Positions 11,869 through 21,579 of a stretch of 64,000 nt of DNA are shown here, in pieces. The translations under genes were made by a program, and so were the position numbers. The notes under the pieces were generated by a model. It was not told the DNA's origin. It made no database searches and was given only the letters and a program-made list of their open reading frames with translations. Positions within the stretch are counted from its first letter, which is position 1; each line of letters begins with the position of its first letter. This DNA comes from Alkaliphilus transvaalensis ATCC 700919 (GTDB lineage Bacteria; Bacillota; Clostridia; Peptostreptococcales; Natronincolaceae). The stretch spans positions 1 to 64,000 of the forward strand of contig NZ_JHYF01000006.1 of NCBI RefSeq assembly GCF_000621485.1. The letters run 5' to 3'.

Positions 11869-12252
11869 TTATCCACAAAAAACATAAAAATGCAGCACAA
11901 TATAATATAATACAAAGTTCATAAATTATCAACAGTGTAAAAAACATATAGTGTGGATAAACTATTCTATAAGGGGTTATTTAAATTATATAAAAAAGTT
12001 ATCAACAATATCAATAACTATTTTATTCACATAAAAAAAAGTGGTAAATTCCATGCATAAATATTTAAATTATGGGGAATTTTTAAGTTATGCACAATGA
12101 TATCCACATAATGTGCATAAACTGTGGGAAATGTGAATAAAATCTTAAAAGTTATCAACAAGTATTAATATAATATCAAATTTATATTTAATTTTCAACA
12201 ATTATAATAAAATATCCACAAAATAACACATATCAACAACGTATTATCCACA
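11869..12252. other. oriC: oriC part 1: DnaA-box field upstream of dnaA
   Basis: Boxes seen: TTATCCACA at 11869-11877 and 12244-12252, and its reverse at 11952-11960. TTATCAACA occurs at 11926-11934, 11999-12007 and 12152-12160. TTATGCACA is at 12088-12096, facing its reverse at 12112-12120. ATATCCACA is at 12100-12108 and 12212-12220, the TTATTCACA type at 12132-12140 (reverse), and ATATCAACA at 12230-12238. At least twelve sites lie within 400 bp in very AT-rich DNA. This covers the gap between dnaA and the rpmH promoter; I see no gene here. Confidence 0.9.
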
Positions 12253-12273
12253 ATAGTGGTGATTTGTTTTATC

Positions 12274-12302
12274 TTGACATGATACTTTAATATCGTTATA
12301 AT
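12274..12302 (+). promoter_or_regulatory. rpmH promoter
   Basis: TTGACA (12274-12279) and TATAAT (12297-12302) with a 17-bp spacer form a perfect sigma-A promoter 106 bp before rpmH. It follows the last DnaA box by about 20 bp. Confidence 0.85.
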
Positions 12303-12407
12303 CTATTTGTATTACTATTTTTACTAGTCAATTAAGGAGATATTTTTCTTAATATCAAACTTATTAGATAGAAGTACTTATGCAGTACTTGAAGGGGGTG
12401 TTTTGAA

Positions 12408-12542
12408 GTGAAAAGAACATATCAGCCAAAGAAAAGACAAAGAAGTAAAGAGCATGGTTTCAGAAAAAGAATGAGCACTAAAAATGGTAGAAATATCTTA
12501 AAGAAACGTAGATTAAAAGGCAGAAAGAGATTGACTGCATAA
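12408..12542 (+). CDS. rpmH: 50S ribosomal protein L34
   Basis: This 44-residue basic protein reads (V/M)[17 protein letters not shown], then [17 protein letters not shown], a clear L34. The GTG start at 12408 has GGGGG about 8-12 nt upstream. L34 is part of the large ribosomal subunit. As usual it is the first gene diverging from dnaA and precedes rnpA. Confidence 0.97.
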   Translation: MKRTYQPKKRQRSKEHGFRKRMSTKNGRNILKKRRLKGRKRLTA

Positions 12543-12558
12543 TGCTAATCGACTGCTC

Positions 12559-12584
12559 AAGGCCGCAATTTGTGGCCTTTTTCT
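12559..12584 (+). terminator. terminator/attenuator between rpmH and rnpA
   Basis: AAGGCCGCAA (12559-12568) can pair with TTGTGGCCTT (12570-12579) with one G-U pair, followed by TTTTTC. This would reduce read-through from the strong rpmH promoter into rnpA, giving more L34 than RNase P protein. Confidence 0.75.
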
Positions 12585-12609
12585 GTAATTACGGGAGATG
12601 GTAAAATTT

Positions 12610-12954
12610 ATGACGACCCAAAGTCCAATAACTACAATTAGAAAAGATGAAGAATTTCGACGTGTATATAAAAACAGTAATTCTATGGCAAATAAGTTAC
12701 TGATTATTTATATACTTAAAAACCAGACTGAGTATAATCGGGTAGGCTTTACCGTTTCTAAGAAGGTAGGAAAAAGTGTAGTTAGAAGTAGGGTTAAGCG
12801 CTTAATGAAGGAAAGTTATCGTCTAAATCAGCATCGTATCAAACAGGGATACGATTTGGTTTTTGTCGCCCGTAATGGGTGTAGTACAGCAACCTATAAA
12901 GAGATAGAAAGTGCTTTGTTGCATCTTTTGAAAAAAAAACTGTTATTAAATTAA
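12610..12954 (+). CDS. rnpA: ribonuclease P protein component
   Basis: RnpA is the protein cofactor of RNase P, which matures tRNA 5' ends. The 114 residues carry [32 protein letters not shown] (the RNR motif is seen as SRVKR) and [10 protein letters not shown] chose ATG 12610 because the SD-like GGGAG (12593-12597) directly abuts the upstream ATG at 12598, too close to serve it. The spacing to 12610 is somewhat long at 12 nt. The gene is followed closely by yidD and yidC. Confidence 0.93.
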   Translation: MTTQSPITTIRKDEEFRRVYKNSNSMANKLLIIYILKNQTEYNRVGFTVSKKVGKSVVRSRVKRLMKESYRLNQHRIKQGYDLVFVARNGCSTATYKEIESALLHLLKKKLLLN

Positions 12955-12988
12955 TCAGTTAGGTAAATAATTAATTGGAGTGAGTAGG

Positions 12989-13201
12989 TTGGTTAAATTT
13001 TGTATCTTTCTTATTCGATTATATCAAAGATGGATTTCTCCAATAAAAGGACAAACCTGTCGATTTTATCCCACCTGTTCACAATATAGTATAGAAGCAT
13101 ATAAAGAATTCGGTTTTTTTAAAGGTACTTATTTAACCTTAAGAAGAATATTGAGGTGTCATCCTTTTCATCCAGGAGGATATGATCCCTTAAAGAAATA
13201 A
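12989..13201 (+). CDS. yidD: membrane protein insertion efficiency factor YidD
   Basis: This 70-residue protein has the YidD hallmark [22 protein letters not shown], with its three cysteines counting RCHPF, and a C-terminal [13 protein letters not shown]. It is a small membrane-associated helper of YidC. The TTG at 12989 is preferred since GGAG (12977-12980) lies 8 nt before it; an in-frame GTG at 12980 overlaps that site. It sits in the usual rnpA-yidD-yidC order. Confidence 0.92.
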   Translation: MVKFCIFLIRLYQRWISPIKGQTCRFYPTCSQYSIEAYKEFGFFKGTYLTLRRILRCHPFHPGGYDPLKK

Positions 13202-13223
13202 TAGTGATTAGGGGGTTTTATAT

Positions 13224-13883
13224 TTGCAAGCGTTAGCACGTCCATTAGGAATGTTATTAAAATTTATCTATGACTTAATAAACAATTATGGATTATCTAT
13301 AATTGTATTTACTATTGTTGTAAAGTTAATATTAGTACCATTGACTTTAAAGCAAATGAAGTCTATGAAGGAATTACAAGAAATTCAACCTAAGATTAAA
13401 GAAATACAAGAAAAGTATAAAAATGATAAAGAAAAATTAAATGTTAAGACAATGGAATTGTATCAAGAGCATAAGATAAGTCCATTTGGTGGATGTTTAC
13501 CAATGTTAATACAATTACCAATTTTATTTGGTTTATTTGCTGTTTTAAGAGACCCTGGACTATATGTTTTTGGTTCGCAAGAAGTTTATGAAAGTATTAA
13601 TACTAGCTTTTTATGGTTACCAAATTTAACCGATGCGGATAAGTTAATTTTACCTTTAATAGCTGGACTAACTACTTTCTTAACTAGTGCTACAACACCT
13701 TCTGCAAATAAAGGGGATCAAACCCAAAAAATGATGATGTATTTCTTCCCAGTCATGATATTCTGGTGGGGTAGGTCCTTCCCAGCTGGGCTTACACTTT
13801 ATTGGGTAGTAAGTAACTCTTTCCAAGTAGTTCAACAATTGGTATTAGCTAGACCTAAGGCTAAAACGAAGGAGGGTGTCTAA
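13224..13883 (+). CDS. yidC: membrane protein insertase YidC/Oxa1 family
   Basis: This 219-residue insertase places proteins in the cytoplasmic membrane, with or without Sec. It is a short Gram-positive type without the large periplasmic domain of proteobacterial YidC. Seen are a transmembrane helix at about residues 23-42 (YGLSIIVFTIVVKLILVPLT), the basic cytoplasmic coiled region KEIQEKYKNDKEKL, and later helices including GGCLPMLIQLPILFGLFAVL and LYWVVSNSFQVVQQ. No lipoprotein cysteine is seen at the N-terminus. Start is TTG with TAGGGGG upstream. Confidence 0.95.
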   Translation: MQALARPLGMLLKFIYDLINNYGLSIIVFTIVVKLILVPLTLKQMKSMKELQEIQPKIKEIQEKYKNDKEKLNVKTMELYQEHKISPFGGCLPMLIQLPILFGLFAVLRDPGLYVFGSQEVYESINTSFLWLPNLTDADKLILPLIAGLTTFLTSATTPSANKGDQTQKMMMYFFPVMIFWWGRSFPAGLTLYWVVSNSFQVVQQLVLARPKAKTKEGV

Positions 13884-13888
13884 TAAGT

Positions 13889-14509
13889 ATGAGCTTAATT
13901 GAAATCACCGGTAGAACTGTTGATGAAGCAATTGAAGCAGGTTTGAAAGAGTTGAATAAGAAAAGAGAACAGGTTAATATTGAAATTCTTGAAAAACCGA
14001 CAAAAGGATTTTTAGGGCTTATTGGAAACAAGATGGCAAGAGTTAAATTATCTATTATTGATCAGCCAGAGGAAGATGCTAAGAAATTTTTAAAAGATGT
14101 ATTACAAAACATGGGAATTGAAGCAGAAATTGATGCTCAACTTGAGAAAGATAATTTAAATATAACTGTAGAAGGCCCTAATATGGGTGTTATTATTGGT
14201 AGAAGAGGGCAAACGTTAGACTCTCTTCAGTATTTAGTTAGTTTGGTAGTGAATAAAGATCGAGATAAGTATTTGAAAGTATTTATCGATACTGAGAACT
14301 ATAGGGAAAAAAGGGAAGAAACTTTAGTACGTTTGGCTAATAAAATGGCAAGAAAAGCTAAAAAAATTGGTAAGACGGTTTCTTTAGAACCTATGAATCC
14401 TTATGAAAGAAGAATTATACATGCAGCGCTTCAAGGGAATCCTTTTGTACAGACCTATAGTGAAGGGGATGAACCCTACAGAAAAGTTGTCATTACACTG
14501 AAAAAATAA
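13889..14509 (+). CDS. jag: RNA-binding protein Jag/KhpB
   Basis: This 206-residue protein has three parts: an N-terminal Jag domain (TGRTVDEAIEAGLKEL), a KH domain with the GxxG-type loop in NMGVIIGRRGQTLDSLQYLV, and a C-terminal R3H domain (MNPYERRIIHAALQ). KhpB pairs with KhpA to bind RNA and affects cell elongation in Gram-positives. It lies 5 nt after yidC, and a terminator follows, ending the rpmH-jag cluster. Confidence 0.94.
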   Translation: MSLIEITGRTVDEAIEAGLKELNKKREQVNIEILEKPTKGFLGLIGNKMARVKLSIIDQPEEDAKKFLKDVLQNMGIEAEIDAQLEKDNLNITVEGPNMGVIIGRRGQTLDSLQYLVSLVVNKDRDKYLKVFIDTENYREKREETLVRLANKMARKAKKIGKTVSLEPMNPYERRIIHAALQGNPFVQTYSEGDEPYRKVVITLKK

Positions 14510-14514
14510 CAACT

Positions 14515-14540
14515 AACCCAGTATAATTTACTGGGTTTTT
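14515..14540 (+). terminator. intrinsic terminator after jag
   Basis: AACCCAGTA (14515-14523) pairs perfectly with TACTGGGTT (14529-14537), followed by TTT. Confidence 0.85.
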
Positions 14541-14608
14541 GTAATTGATTAAAAGATCAAAAAAATATGCTAAAAGATGATCCTTAAGTAATGGAAATTG
14601 CAATTATT

Positions 14609-14617
14609 TGGTATAAT
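14609..14617 (+). promoter_or_regulatory. extended -10 promoter before mnmE
   Basis: TGG followed by TATAAT (14612-14617), 64 bp upstream of the mnmE start and just after the jag terminator. No good -35 hexamer is seen, which is tolerated by extended -10 promoters. Confidence 0.5.
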
Positions 14618-14680
14618 ACTAATAGATTTTAAGATTATCTTAAGCTAAGATAAATAGATCGAAAAAGATGAGGTGGAAAT

Positions 14681-16069
14681 ATGTTTTTAGATGATACAAT
14701 TACTGGTATTGCCACTGCCCATGGAGAAGCAGGTATTGGAATTGTCAGAATTAGTGGGGAGAAGGCATTAGCAATCGCAGATAAGATATTTAAACCCTTT
14801 AAAGGAAAAGAATTATTAAGCCAGTTTCCTTCTAGAAGACTAACTTATGGCTATATCATAAATCCATCAACAAACGAGAAAATAGACGAGGTTTTGATTG
14901 TTTATATGGATGCTCCCCACACCTATACCAAAGAGGATATTGTTGAGATAAACTGTCATGGTGGAATGATTTCCATAAAAAGAATTCTAGAACTCGTTAT
15001 GAGACAAGGGGCTAGAATGGCTGAACCAGGAGAATTTACAAAGAGGGCATTTTTAAATGGACGTATTGATTTAGCCCAAGCTGAAGCCATTATGGACCTA
15101 ATTAGTGCTAAAACCGATAAGGGTTTTGATGTGGCTCTAGACCAGTTGGAAGGTTCATTATCTAAAAGGGTAGAAGAGTTTAGAAATGAAGTTTTAGAAC
15201 TTTTGGCCCACATTGAAGTGTCAATCGATTTTTCAGAGGAAGATGTGGATGAAATTGCACTAGACCTATTGCTAAATAGAAGTATAGAATTAGAAAAGAA
15301 GCTAAATAAACTCTTAGAAACAGCTGATACTGGCAAAATTATTAGGGATGGTCTTAGTACCGTTATTGTTGGAAAGCCAAATGTAGGTAAGTCTTCCCTA
15401 TTAAACACCCTTCTTAGGGAATCTAGGGCAATTGTAACAGATATTCCTGGTACAACTAGAGATGTAATAGAAGAACATTTAAATATTAAGGGTATTCCTT
15501 TAAAACTAATTGATACGGCCGGTATAAGAGAAACGCAAGACATTGTAGAAAAAATTGGTGTTGAAAAAAGTAAAGCGTTTTTTAATAAAGCTGATTTAAT
15601 TATTTTTATGCTGGATGCTTCGAGGGAGCTAACGGAAGAAGATCTAGAGATTATTAATTTAATTAAAGAGAAGAAAGCATTGGTTCTACTAAATAAAATT
15701 GATTTACCTGCAAAAATAGATTTAGAAAAAATTAGTAGTCTAATTAGTAAAAAGAGGGTTATCGAAATATCATTAGTTGATAAAGTAGGAATTGATCAAA
15801 TCGAAGAATATTTAGAAGAGATGGTATACAAGGGTGAAGTAAAGGCTAAGGATACGCTATTGGTTACTAATGCTAGACATAAAAACGCATTAGAAAGAGC
15901 ATTAACTAGCTTGCAAGATGGGATAAATGCTATTAGAAATCGATTACCGATGGATTTTATAGAAGTAGATTTTAAGAACACATGGGATTTTCTAGGAGAG
16001 ATTACTGGAGATACAATGGGAGAAGATCTAATCGACCATATTTTTCAAAATTTCTGCATTGGTAAATAG
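14681..16069 (+). CDS. mnmE: tRNA modification GTPase MnmE
   Basis: MnmE works with MnmG to add (carboxymethyl)aminomethyl groups to U34 of certain tRNAs. The 462 residues show the N-terminal tetrahydrofolate-binding domain ([19 protein letters not shown]), then a helical domain. The GTPase domain is inserted near residue 225-375 with [27 protein letters not shown] and NKID. The catalytic C-terminal FCIGK is present. The ATG has GAGGTGG upstream. mnmG, rsmG and noc follow closely. Confidence 0.97.
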   Translation: MFLDDTITGIATAHGEAGIGIVRISGEKALAIADKIFKPFKGKELLSQFPSRRLTYGYIINPSTNEKIDEVLIVYMDAPHTYTKEDIVEINCHGGMISIKRILELVMRQGARMAEPGEFTKRAFLNGRIDLAQAEAIMDLISAKTDKGFDVALDQLEGSLSKRVEEFRNEVLELLAHIEVSIDFSEEDVDEIALDLLLNRSIELEKKLNKLLETADTGKIIRDGLSTVIVGKPNVGKSSLLNTLLRESRAIVTDIPGTTRDVIEEHLNIKGIPLKLIDTAGIRETQDIVEKIGVEKSKAFFNKADLIIFMLDASRELTEEDLEIINLIKEKKALVLLNKIDLPAKIDLEKISSLISKKRVIEISLVDKVGIDQIEEYLEEMVYKGEVKAKDTLLVTNARHKNALERALTSLQDGINAIRNRLPMDFIEVDFKNTWDFLGEITGDTMGEDLIDHIFQNFCIGK

Positions 16070-16103
16070 GAAATTTCAAAATTTGATTGGAGGAGAACTT
16101 ATA

Positions 16104-17993
16104 ATGAAATATCATAGAGGCACCTACGATGTTGTCGTCGTTGGTGGTGGACATGCTGGTTGTGAAGCTGCCCTAGCATCGGCAAGAATGGGTTGTAAGA
16201 CTTTATTACTTACCCTTACCTTAGATGCAATAGCCCTTATGCCTTGTAATCCTGCTATAGGAGGAACTGGAAAGGGTCACTTAGTAAGGGAAATTGATGC
16301 TCTTGGTGGTGAAATGGGATTAAATATAGATAAATCTTTTATTCAGAGTAGAATGTTGAATACTGCTAAAGGACCAGCGGTACATTCCCTAAGAGCACAA
16401 GCCGATAAAGTTAAATATCATGTAGAAATGAAAAAAACCATCGAAACCCAAGAAAACCTTGAGTTAATACAAGGGGAAGTTGTAGACCTAATTGTTGAAG
16501 GTGATGAAGTAAAGGGAGTTACTTTAAGATCTGGAGCACAATTTTTTAGTAGAGCAGTGATTTTAGCAACGGGGGTTTATTTAAAGAGTAAAATCTTCAT
16601 TGGAGAATTTAATTATGAATCGGGACCCAATGGCCTATTCCCTGCTATGTTTTTATCTGAAAGATTAAGGGAATTAGGTTGTGATTTACGACGTTTTAAA
16701 ACGGGTACTCCAGCAAGAATCCATGCCGATTCTATCGATTATTCTAAAATGACGATACAACCAGGTGATGAGGAAATTGTACCTTTTTCATTTCTCAATG
16801 ATGAAATTAATATGGAGCAACAGCCCTGCTGGTTAACTAGAACAACTGGTGATACGTTACGAATTATAAAAGAAAATATACATCGGTCGGCCTTCTATAG
16901 AGGAGACATGAATAGTGTTGGACCAAGATATTGTCCATCTATAGAAGATAAGGTAATTAGATTTGAAGATAAGCCTACCCATCAGTTATTTATTGAACCA
17001 GAAGGCTTAGATACAAAGGAAATGTATGTACAGGGGATGTCAACAAGCTTACCTGAAGAAGTTCAGATTGATATGTTACGTTCCGTAGTGGGTTTGGAGG
17101 AAGTAAAGGTCATGAGACCTGCTTATGCTATCGAATACGACTGTATTAACCCAACCCAATTAAAGCCTTCATTAGAAATTAAACACATAAACAACCTTTT
17201 TAGTGCAGGACAGTTTAATGGGACATCTGGTTATGAAGAAGCAGCAGCTCAGGGTTTAATGGCAGGGATTAATGCTGTTTTAAAAATTAGAGGTGAAGAA
17301 CCTTTCGTATTAGATCGCTCTGAAGCTTATATAGGTGTTATTATAGATGATTTGGTAACTAAAGGCACGAATGAACCCTATAGAATGATGACTTCTAGAG
17401 CAGAATATAGACTTGTTTTAAGACAAGATAATGCAGATTTAAGGTTAACAGAAAAAAGCTATCAATTTGGGTTAGCTTCAAAAGAACGATATGAAAAGGT
17501 ATTGTATAAAAAAAATAAGGTTGAGGCAGAAATGGAGCGGTTAAAGAAAACATCAACTTCTCCTGATATTGCAAATCCAATCCTTGAAAAAATAGATAGT
17601 TCGCTATTAAAGGCGGGTATAACTTTGTATGAACTACTAAAAAGACCTGAAGTAGCCTATAAGCATATTTTAGAGATTGAAGATAAAAATGATACAGATC
17701 TACCTAAATATGTGATTGAACAATGTGAGATTGTTATTAAGTATGAAGGCTACATAGAAAAACAGCTAAGGCAAATAGATCAATTTAAAAAATTAGAGAA
17801 TAAGAAGATTCCAGAAGAGATTGATTTTAATCAGATAGATGGATTGAGGTTAGAGGCGAGACAAAAACTATCAGATATACGTCCCTTATCTGTAGGACAA
17901 GCTTCTAGAATTTCTGGGGTTTCTCCTGCAGATGTCTCTGTGTTACTTGTATATCTAGAACAGAGGCGTAGACAAAAAGGAGGACAAGCTTAA
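16104..17993 (+). CDS. mnmG: tRNA uridine 5-carboxymethylaminomethyl modification enzyme MnmG
   Basis: This FAD-dependent partner of MnmE has 629 residues. The dinucleotide-binding motif is [21 protein letters not shown]; other family blocks are [19 protein letters not shown] and [19 protein letters not shown]. The ATG at 16104 is chosen because GGAGGAG lies exactly 8 nt upstream; the reading frame is open back to 16059 but has no such signal. The stop overlaps the rsmG start (TAATG). Confidence 0.97.
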   Translation: MKYHRGTYDVVVVGGGHAGCEAALASARMGCKTLLLTLTLDAIALMPCNPAIGGTGKGHLVREIDALGGEMGLNIDKSFIQSRMLNTAKGPAVHSLRAQADKVKYHVEMKKTIETQENLELIQGEVVDLIVEGDEVKGVTLRSGAQFFSRAVILATGVYLKSKIFIGEFNYESGPNGLFPAMFLSERLRELGCDLRRFKTGTPARIHADSIDYSKMTIQPGDEEIVPFSFLNDEINMEQQPCWLTRTTGDTLRIIKENIHRSAFYRGDMNSVGPRYCPSIEDKVIRFEDKPTHQLFIEPEGLDTKEMYVQGMSTSLPEEVQIDMLRSVVGLEEVKVMRPAYAIEYDCINPTQLKPSLEIKHINNLFSAGQFNGTSGYEEAAAQGLMAGINAVLKIRGEEPFVLDRSEAYIGVIIDDLVTKGTNEPYRMMTSRAEYRLVLRQDNADLRLTEKSYQFGLASKERYEKVLYKKNKVEAEMERLKKTSTSPDIANPILEKIDSSLLKAGITLYELLKRPEVAYKHILEIEDKNDTDLPKYVIEQCEIVIKYEGYIEKQLRQIDQFKKLENKKIPEEIDFNQIDGLRLEARQKLSDIRPLSVGQASRISGVSPADVSVLLVYLEQRRRQKGGQA

Positions 17994-18712
17994 TGGACTT
18001 AAAGGAAATGTTAAAGGTTGGTTGTAACCAACTGAGGGTGGATGTAAATGAAGGTCAGATTGACCAACTGTTAACCTATAAAGATATTCTACTTGAATGG
18101 AATCAAAAAATGAACTTAACTGCTATAGAAGAAGACAGAGATGTCATTATTAAACATTTTTTAGATTCCATCACTTGCCTTAAGGTGAAGGAATTAAAAA
18201 ACGACGGGAAGCTGATCGATGTTGGTACTGGTGCTGGCTTCCCTGGAATACCTTTAAAGGTTTGTTTACCCAATTTAGAGGTTACTTTACTAGATGCCTT
18301 AAATAAAAGATTAACCTTCTTAAAAGAAGTTTCTACACAGTTGAATTTAAGCAAGATAGAATTTGCCCATGGTAGAGCTGAAGACTATGGTCAAGATTTA
18401 GCGTATAGAGAACAATATGATTATGCTATTGCAAGGGCAGTAGCATCATTAAATGTATTAGCCGAGTATTGTCTTCCTTTCGTTAAAGTAGGCGGATTCT
18501 TTATATGCCAAAAAGGGCCTTTAGTTTCTGATGAGCTTAAGGATGCTGATAAAGCTATTAAGATTTTAGGTGGAGAAGTTGTTGAAAAGATGGATATACA
18601 ACTACCTTTTAGCGATATAAACCATCGAATTGTTGTCATACAAAAAGTAAAAGGAACTCCGACAAAATATCCTAGAAAAGCCGGTAAACCAAGTAAAACC
18701 CCCATAATTTAG
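17993..18712 (+). CDS. rsmG: 16S rRNA (guanine-527-N7)-methyltransferase RsmG
   Basis: This SAM-dependent methyltransferase of 239 residues (GidB) modifies G527 of 16S rRNA. Motifs seen are EWNQKMNLTAI, the SAM-binding LIDVGTGAGFPGIPLKV, and ARAVASLNVLAEYCLPFVKVGG. Translationally coupled to mnmG by a one-base overlap. Its C-terminus (KYPRKAGKPSKTPI) is the common family ending. Loss in other bacteria gives low-level streptomycin resistance. Confidence 0.96.
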   Translation: MDLKEMLKVGCNQLRVDVNEGQIDQLLTYKDILLEWNQKMNLTAIEEDRDVIIKHFLDSITCLKVKELKNDGKLIDVGTGAGFPGIPLKVCLPNLEVTLLDALNKRLTFLKEVSTQLNLSKIEFAHGRAEDYGQDLAYREQYDYAIARAVASLNVLAEYCLPFVKVGGFFICQKGPLVSDELKDADKAIKILGGEVVEKMDIQLPFSDINHRIVVIQKVKGTPTKYPRKAGKPSKTPII

Positions 18713-18830
18713 GGAAAAAAGTAGATTTTTGTAGGACGAAAATATATTTTCTACTAGATTTTTGCAGGAGTGAACTTTTTTTTAGCGAATAAATATAATG
18801 GAATTAATGAAGAAGAGAGGGATTATATCG

Positions 18831-19628
18831 ATGAATACTGCGGAGAAACAAATTATCGAGGTTTCGATAAACTCTATCATTCCCAATCCTTATCAGCCAA
18901 GAAAGACTTTCTCTCAAATTAGCCTAGAGGAATTAAGTCAATCTATAAAAACTTACGGGATTTTACAGCCCTTAAGTGTTAGACAAATTGGCGATAATAA
19001 ATTTGAATTAATTGCAGGGGAAAGACGTTTAAAAGCGGCAAAAATAGCTGAATTGGAAACAGTGCCAGCAATTGTTCATAGAGATTATAATGATAAAGAC
19101 TCAGCCGTGTTAGCAATTATTGAAAACTTACAAAGGGAAGACTTAAATTTTATTGAAGAAGCTGAGGGGTATTATAATCTGATTCAAGATCATGGTTTTA
19201 CCCAACAGGAATTAGCCCTACATATTGGCAAAAATCAATCTACTATTGCTAATAAGCTGAGAATTCTTCGATTAAGACCCGACATTAAAACGTCTTTACT
19301 TGAACATAACTTGACTGAGAGACATGCAAGGGCTCTCTTAAAGTTACCAGATGATGATTTAAGATTGATGGCTCTAGAGAAAATTATTAAGTATGATTAC
19401 AATGTAAAAAAGACAGAAGAAATTGTTCAAGGAATGCTAGATGAAATAGGTCAAGAGAAGGACCCAAAAAGCAATCAAAAAATTAGAAGTTTTATGAACT
19501 ATCGGATTTATATTAATACTATAAAACAGGCCTATGAGGCAATTAAAGACAAACAGGAAAAGGCGGAATTTAATCAAGTTGATAAGGGTGAATATATAGA
19601 AGTAACTGTAAAAATCCCTAAAAGCTAA
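18831..19628 (+). CDS. noc: nucleoid occlusion protein Noc (ParB family)
   Basis: This ParB/Spo0J-type CTP-dependent DNA clamp has 265 residues and lies directly after rsmG, the position of noc in Bacillus. It has NPYQPRKTF, the CTP-binding GERRLKAAKIAEL and ENLQREDLNFIEEA, then a helix-turn-helix with GKNQSTIANKLRILRL. Gln and Lys in this helix are the Noc-type residues; Spo0J here has Arg and Ala at those places. The start at ATG 18831 has GAGAGGGA about 9 nt upstream. Noc prevents division over the nucleoid. I see no Noc-type site (centre CCCGGG) in the window. Confidence 0.85.
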   Translation: MNTAEKQIIEVSINSIIPNPYQPRKTFSQISLEELSQSIKTYGILQPLSVRQIGDNKFELIAGERRLKAAKIAELETVPAIVHRDYNDKDSAVLAIIENLQREDLNFIEEAEGYYNLIQDHGFTQQELALHIGKNQSTIANKLRILRLRPDIKTSLLEHNLTERHARALLKLPDDDLRLMALEKIIKYDYNVKKTEEIVQGMLDEIGQEKDPKSNQKIRSFMNYRIYINTIKQAYEAIKDKQEKAEFNQVDKGEYIEVTVKIPKS

Positions 19629-19817
19629 TTTCTTCAAGAACATTAAAAAGGTATTATTTATTTTTCTTTTAAAATTTTGCAGTAATTATATTACATAATA
19701 AAATAATACGAAATATATAAAACGCAATTGATAAATATAATTATACTTAATATATTTAGTTATATTAAGTACTCAATATTAAGCAATTGATTAGTCGAGT
19801 AAAATACATATATAGCT

Positions 19818-19851
19818 AAAAGATTACTATTTAATTAGTAATCTTTTTTTT
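19818..19851 (+). terminator. intrinsic terminator after noc
   Basis: AAAAGATTACTA (19818-19829) pairs with TAGTAATCTTTT (19836-19847), followed by more Ts. The 19629-19952 gap otherwise holds AT-rich DNA and a second small hairpin at 19883-19907 (ACCATG...CATGGT) that could end the facing minus-strand gene. Confidence 0.8.
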
Positions 19852-19952
19852 GCAGAAAAATATGATTGGACAACTAAAAGCTAAAACCATGTAATAGCAT
19901 GGTTTTATAGAGTGATAATTTCAGACCTTTTAAGTCTTAATAATTAAAGATA

Positions 19953-20222
19953 TTATAGCTTGCCTGAGAGGGTAAGAAAGCCAATGATAATAAAGAGCAC
20001 ACCTGCTGCCATTTGTAGATATTGAGGGTTAATATACTTGGTGATGTAGGTTGCAGCAAATACCCCCACTAAAGAACTTAAGATTAATGCTAGGGAAGAA
20101 CCAATAAAAACAGGCCATACAGATTTTGACTGAGTGGCTAATAGCATTGTTTGTAGTTGGGTTTTATCTCCTAATTCTGCTAAAAAAACAATTATAAAAG
20201 TAGTAAAAATAACTCTAAGCAT
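19953..20222 (-). CDS. GDT1/TMEM165-type (UPF0016) half-size membrane protein, putative Mn2+ exporter
   Basis: The 89 residues contain three hydrophobic segments and one copy of the family signature, here FLAELGDKTQLQTMLLA (ExGDKTQ). Members with one signature usually function as paired subunits or homodimers, and relatives export manganese or exchange Ca2+/Mn2+. No second half-gene is adjacent. AAGGGGGG precedes the ATG. It is transcribed against its neighbours noc and soj. I see no yybP-ykoY manganese riboswitch in the roughly 100 bp upstream. The substrate is inferred from family only. Confidence 0.8.
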   Translation of the reverse strand: MLRVIFTTFIIVFLAELGDKTQLQTMLLATQSKSVWPVFIGSSLALILSSLVGVFAATYITKYINPQYLQMAAGVLFIIIGFLTLSGKL

Positions 20223-20403
20223 TGTAATGCCCCCCTTAGTAAGTATCGGTAATAAATCTCTTTATATTTGTATGTTCTATATAGAAGAATTAGTAATTAA
20301 TCAATAAAATAATTGTTATGGTTAGGTTTAAGAGATAAGGAGATTGGTTAAGTCCAGTAAAAAATAGTTGTGCATTATGTAAGGAATCTATAATAAAAGC
20401 CAC

Positions 20404-20474
20404 AGGAATGAACTTATATTCAATTTATGTAAAAATAAAATCCAGTCGGCTATTGTGAAATGAGTAATTTACTT
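20404..20474 (-). repeat. partial copy (D) of the TGAGGAAATTGCATAAT repeat family
   Basis: This stretch resembles the reverse complement of the right half of copy A (25685-25870): shared blocks TTATATTCAATTTATG, AGTCG and GAGTAAT are in the same order. The outer terminus is degraded. It lies in the 20223-20805 gap, which otherwise carries only AT-rich sequence leading to soj. Confidence 0.55.
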
Positions 20475-20805
20475 AATCAAAGGCATAAGTATATATCTTT
20501 CTACACTTTTTAGAATCAATTTTTTTTGACCACTTTAAGATTTATTTTATTAACAAGGGTTTTTATATATCTTTTTACTAAAATAATTGATAGAATAATT
20601 ATAATGAGGGGCTATAGGATAGATAAGTATTTTTAAGTTTTCAATAGGTTTTGTAGAGGTTTTTATTGCCCTTATTACTTATATTGCTTATATGAATAGA
20701 ACCATATATATTTTTAATCATCAGATTAGCCTTTTTAGAAGGTTAATTTGTTTATCCATCGAAATTAATTATATGAAGAATTCTGTATTGAAAGGAAGTG
20801 AGACT

Positions 20806-21579
20806 ATGGGCAAGGTTATTGCAATATTTAATCAAAAAGGTGGAGTAGGGAAAACAACAACAAATGTTAACTTAAGTGCATGTATAGCCCAAAAGGGTAA
20901 GCGAGTTTGTGTTATAGACATCGATCCACAAGGAAACTCAACTAGTGGGTTTGGAATTGATAAGAGCAGGCTTGAATATAGTATTTATGATGTAATTGTA
21001 AATGAAGTAAATATAGATGCTGCAGTTCTTAATACTGAATATGAAAATTTAGATATTATACCTTCTAGTGTACAGTTGGCTGGGGCTGAAATTGAATTAG
21101 CAGCTATGGATCATCGTGAGAGTAAGCTAAGAAATGCTATTGAAAAAATTAAGAGTCGGTACGACTTTATTTTTATCGATTGCCCACCTTCCTTAGGACT
21201 TTTGACAATCAACTCTTTATCTGCTGTAGATAGTGTTTTAATCCCTATTCAATGTGAGTATTATGCATTAGAGGGAGTTAGTCAATTGATGAACACAATT
21301 CAATTGGTTAAAAAGAGTATTAATCCTGTGTTAGACATTCAGGGGGTTGTCATTAGCATGTTTGATGGTCGAACGAATTTATCAATACAGGTAGTAGATG
21401 AAGTAAAGGCTTATTTTAAAGGAAAAGTGTATGCTACTATTATTCCTAGAAATGTAAGATTAGCAGAAGCTCCAAGTTTTGGACAACCAATCATATATTA
21501 TGATGAAAAGTCTAAAGGAGCAGAAGCTTATATAGAGTTGGCAGAGGAGTTTCTTGATTTAGAGGAGGACGTGATTTAA
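20806..21579 (+). CDS. soj: chromosome partitioning ATPase Soj (ParA)
   Basis: This 257-residue ParA-type ATPase works with Spo0J/ParB to segregate origins and also modulates DnaA. The deviant Walker A is FNQKGGVGKTTTNVNLSAC; DIDPQGNSTSGFG and DCPPSLGLLTINSL are the A' and B motifs. I chose ATG 20806, with AAAGGAAG 7 nt upstream; the frame is open back to 20692 but the extra residues do not belong to the family. It abuts spo0J directly. Confidence 0.96.
   Translation: MGKVIAIFNQKGGVGKTTTNVNLSACIAQKGKRVCVIDIDPQGNSTSGFGIDKSRLEYSIYDVIVNEVNIDAAVLNTEYENLDIIPSSVQLAGAEIELAAMDHRESKLRNAIEKIKSRYDFIFIDCPPSLGLLTINSLSAVDSVLIPIQCEYYALEGVSQLMNTIQLVKKSINPVLDIQGVVISMFDGRTNLSIQVVDEVKAYFKGKVYATIIPRNVRLAEAPSFGQPIIYYDEKSKGAEAYIELAEEFLDLEEDVI

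Noticed and set aside
20223-20340. yybP-ykoY manganese riboswitch before the GDT1-like gene
   Set aside because: The expected conserved GGGGAGUA-type elements are not visible in the short upstream region.
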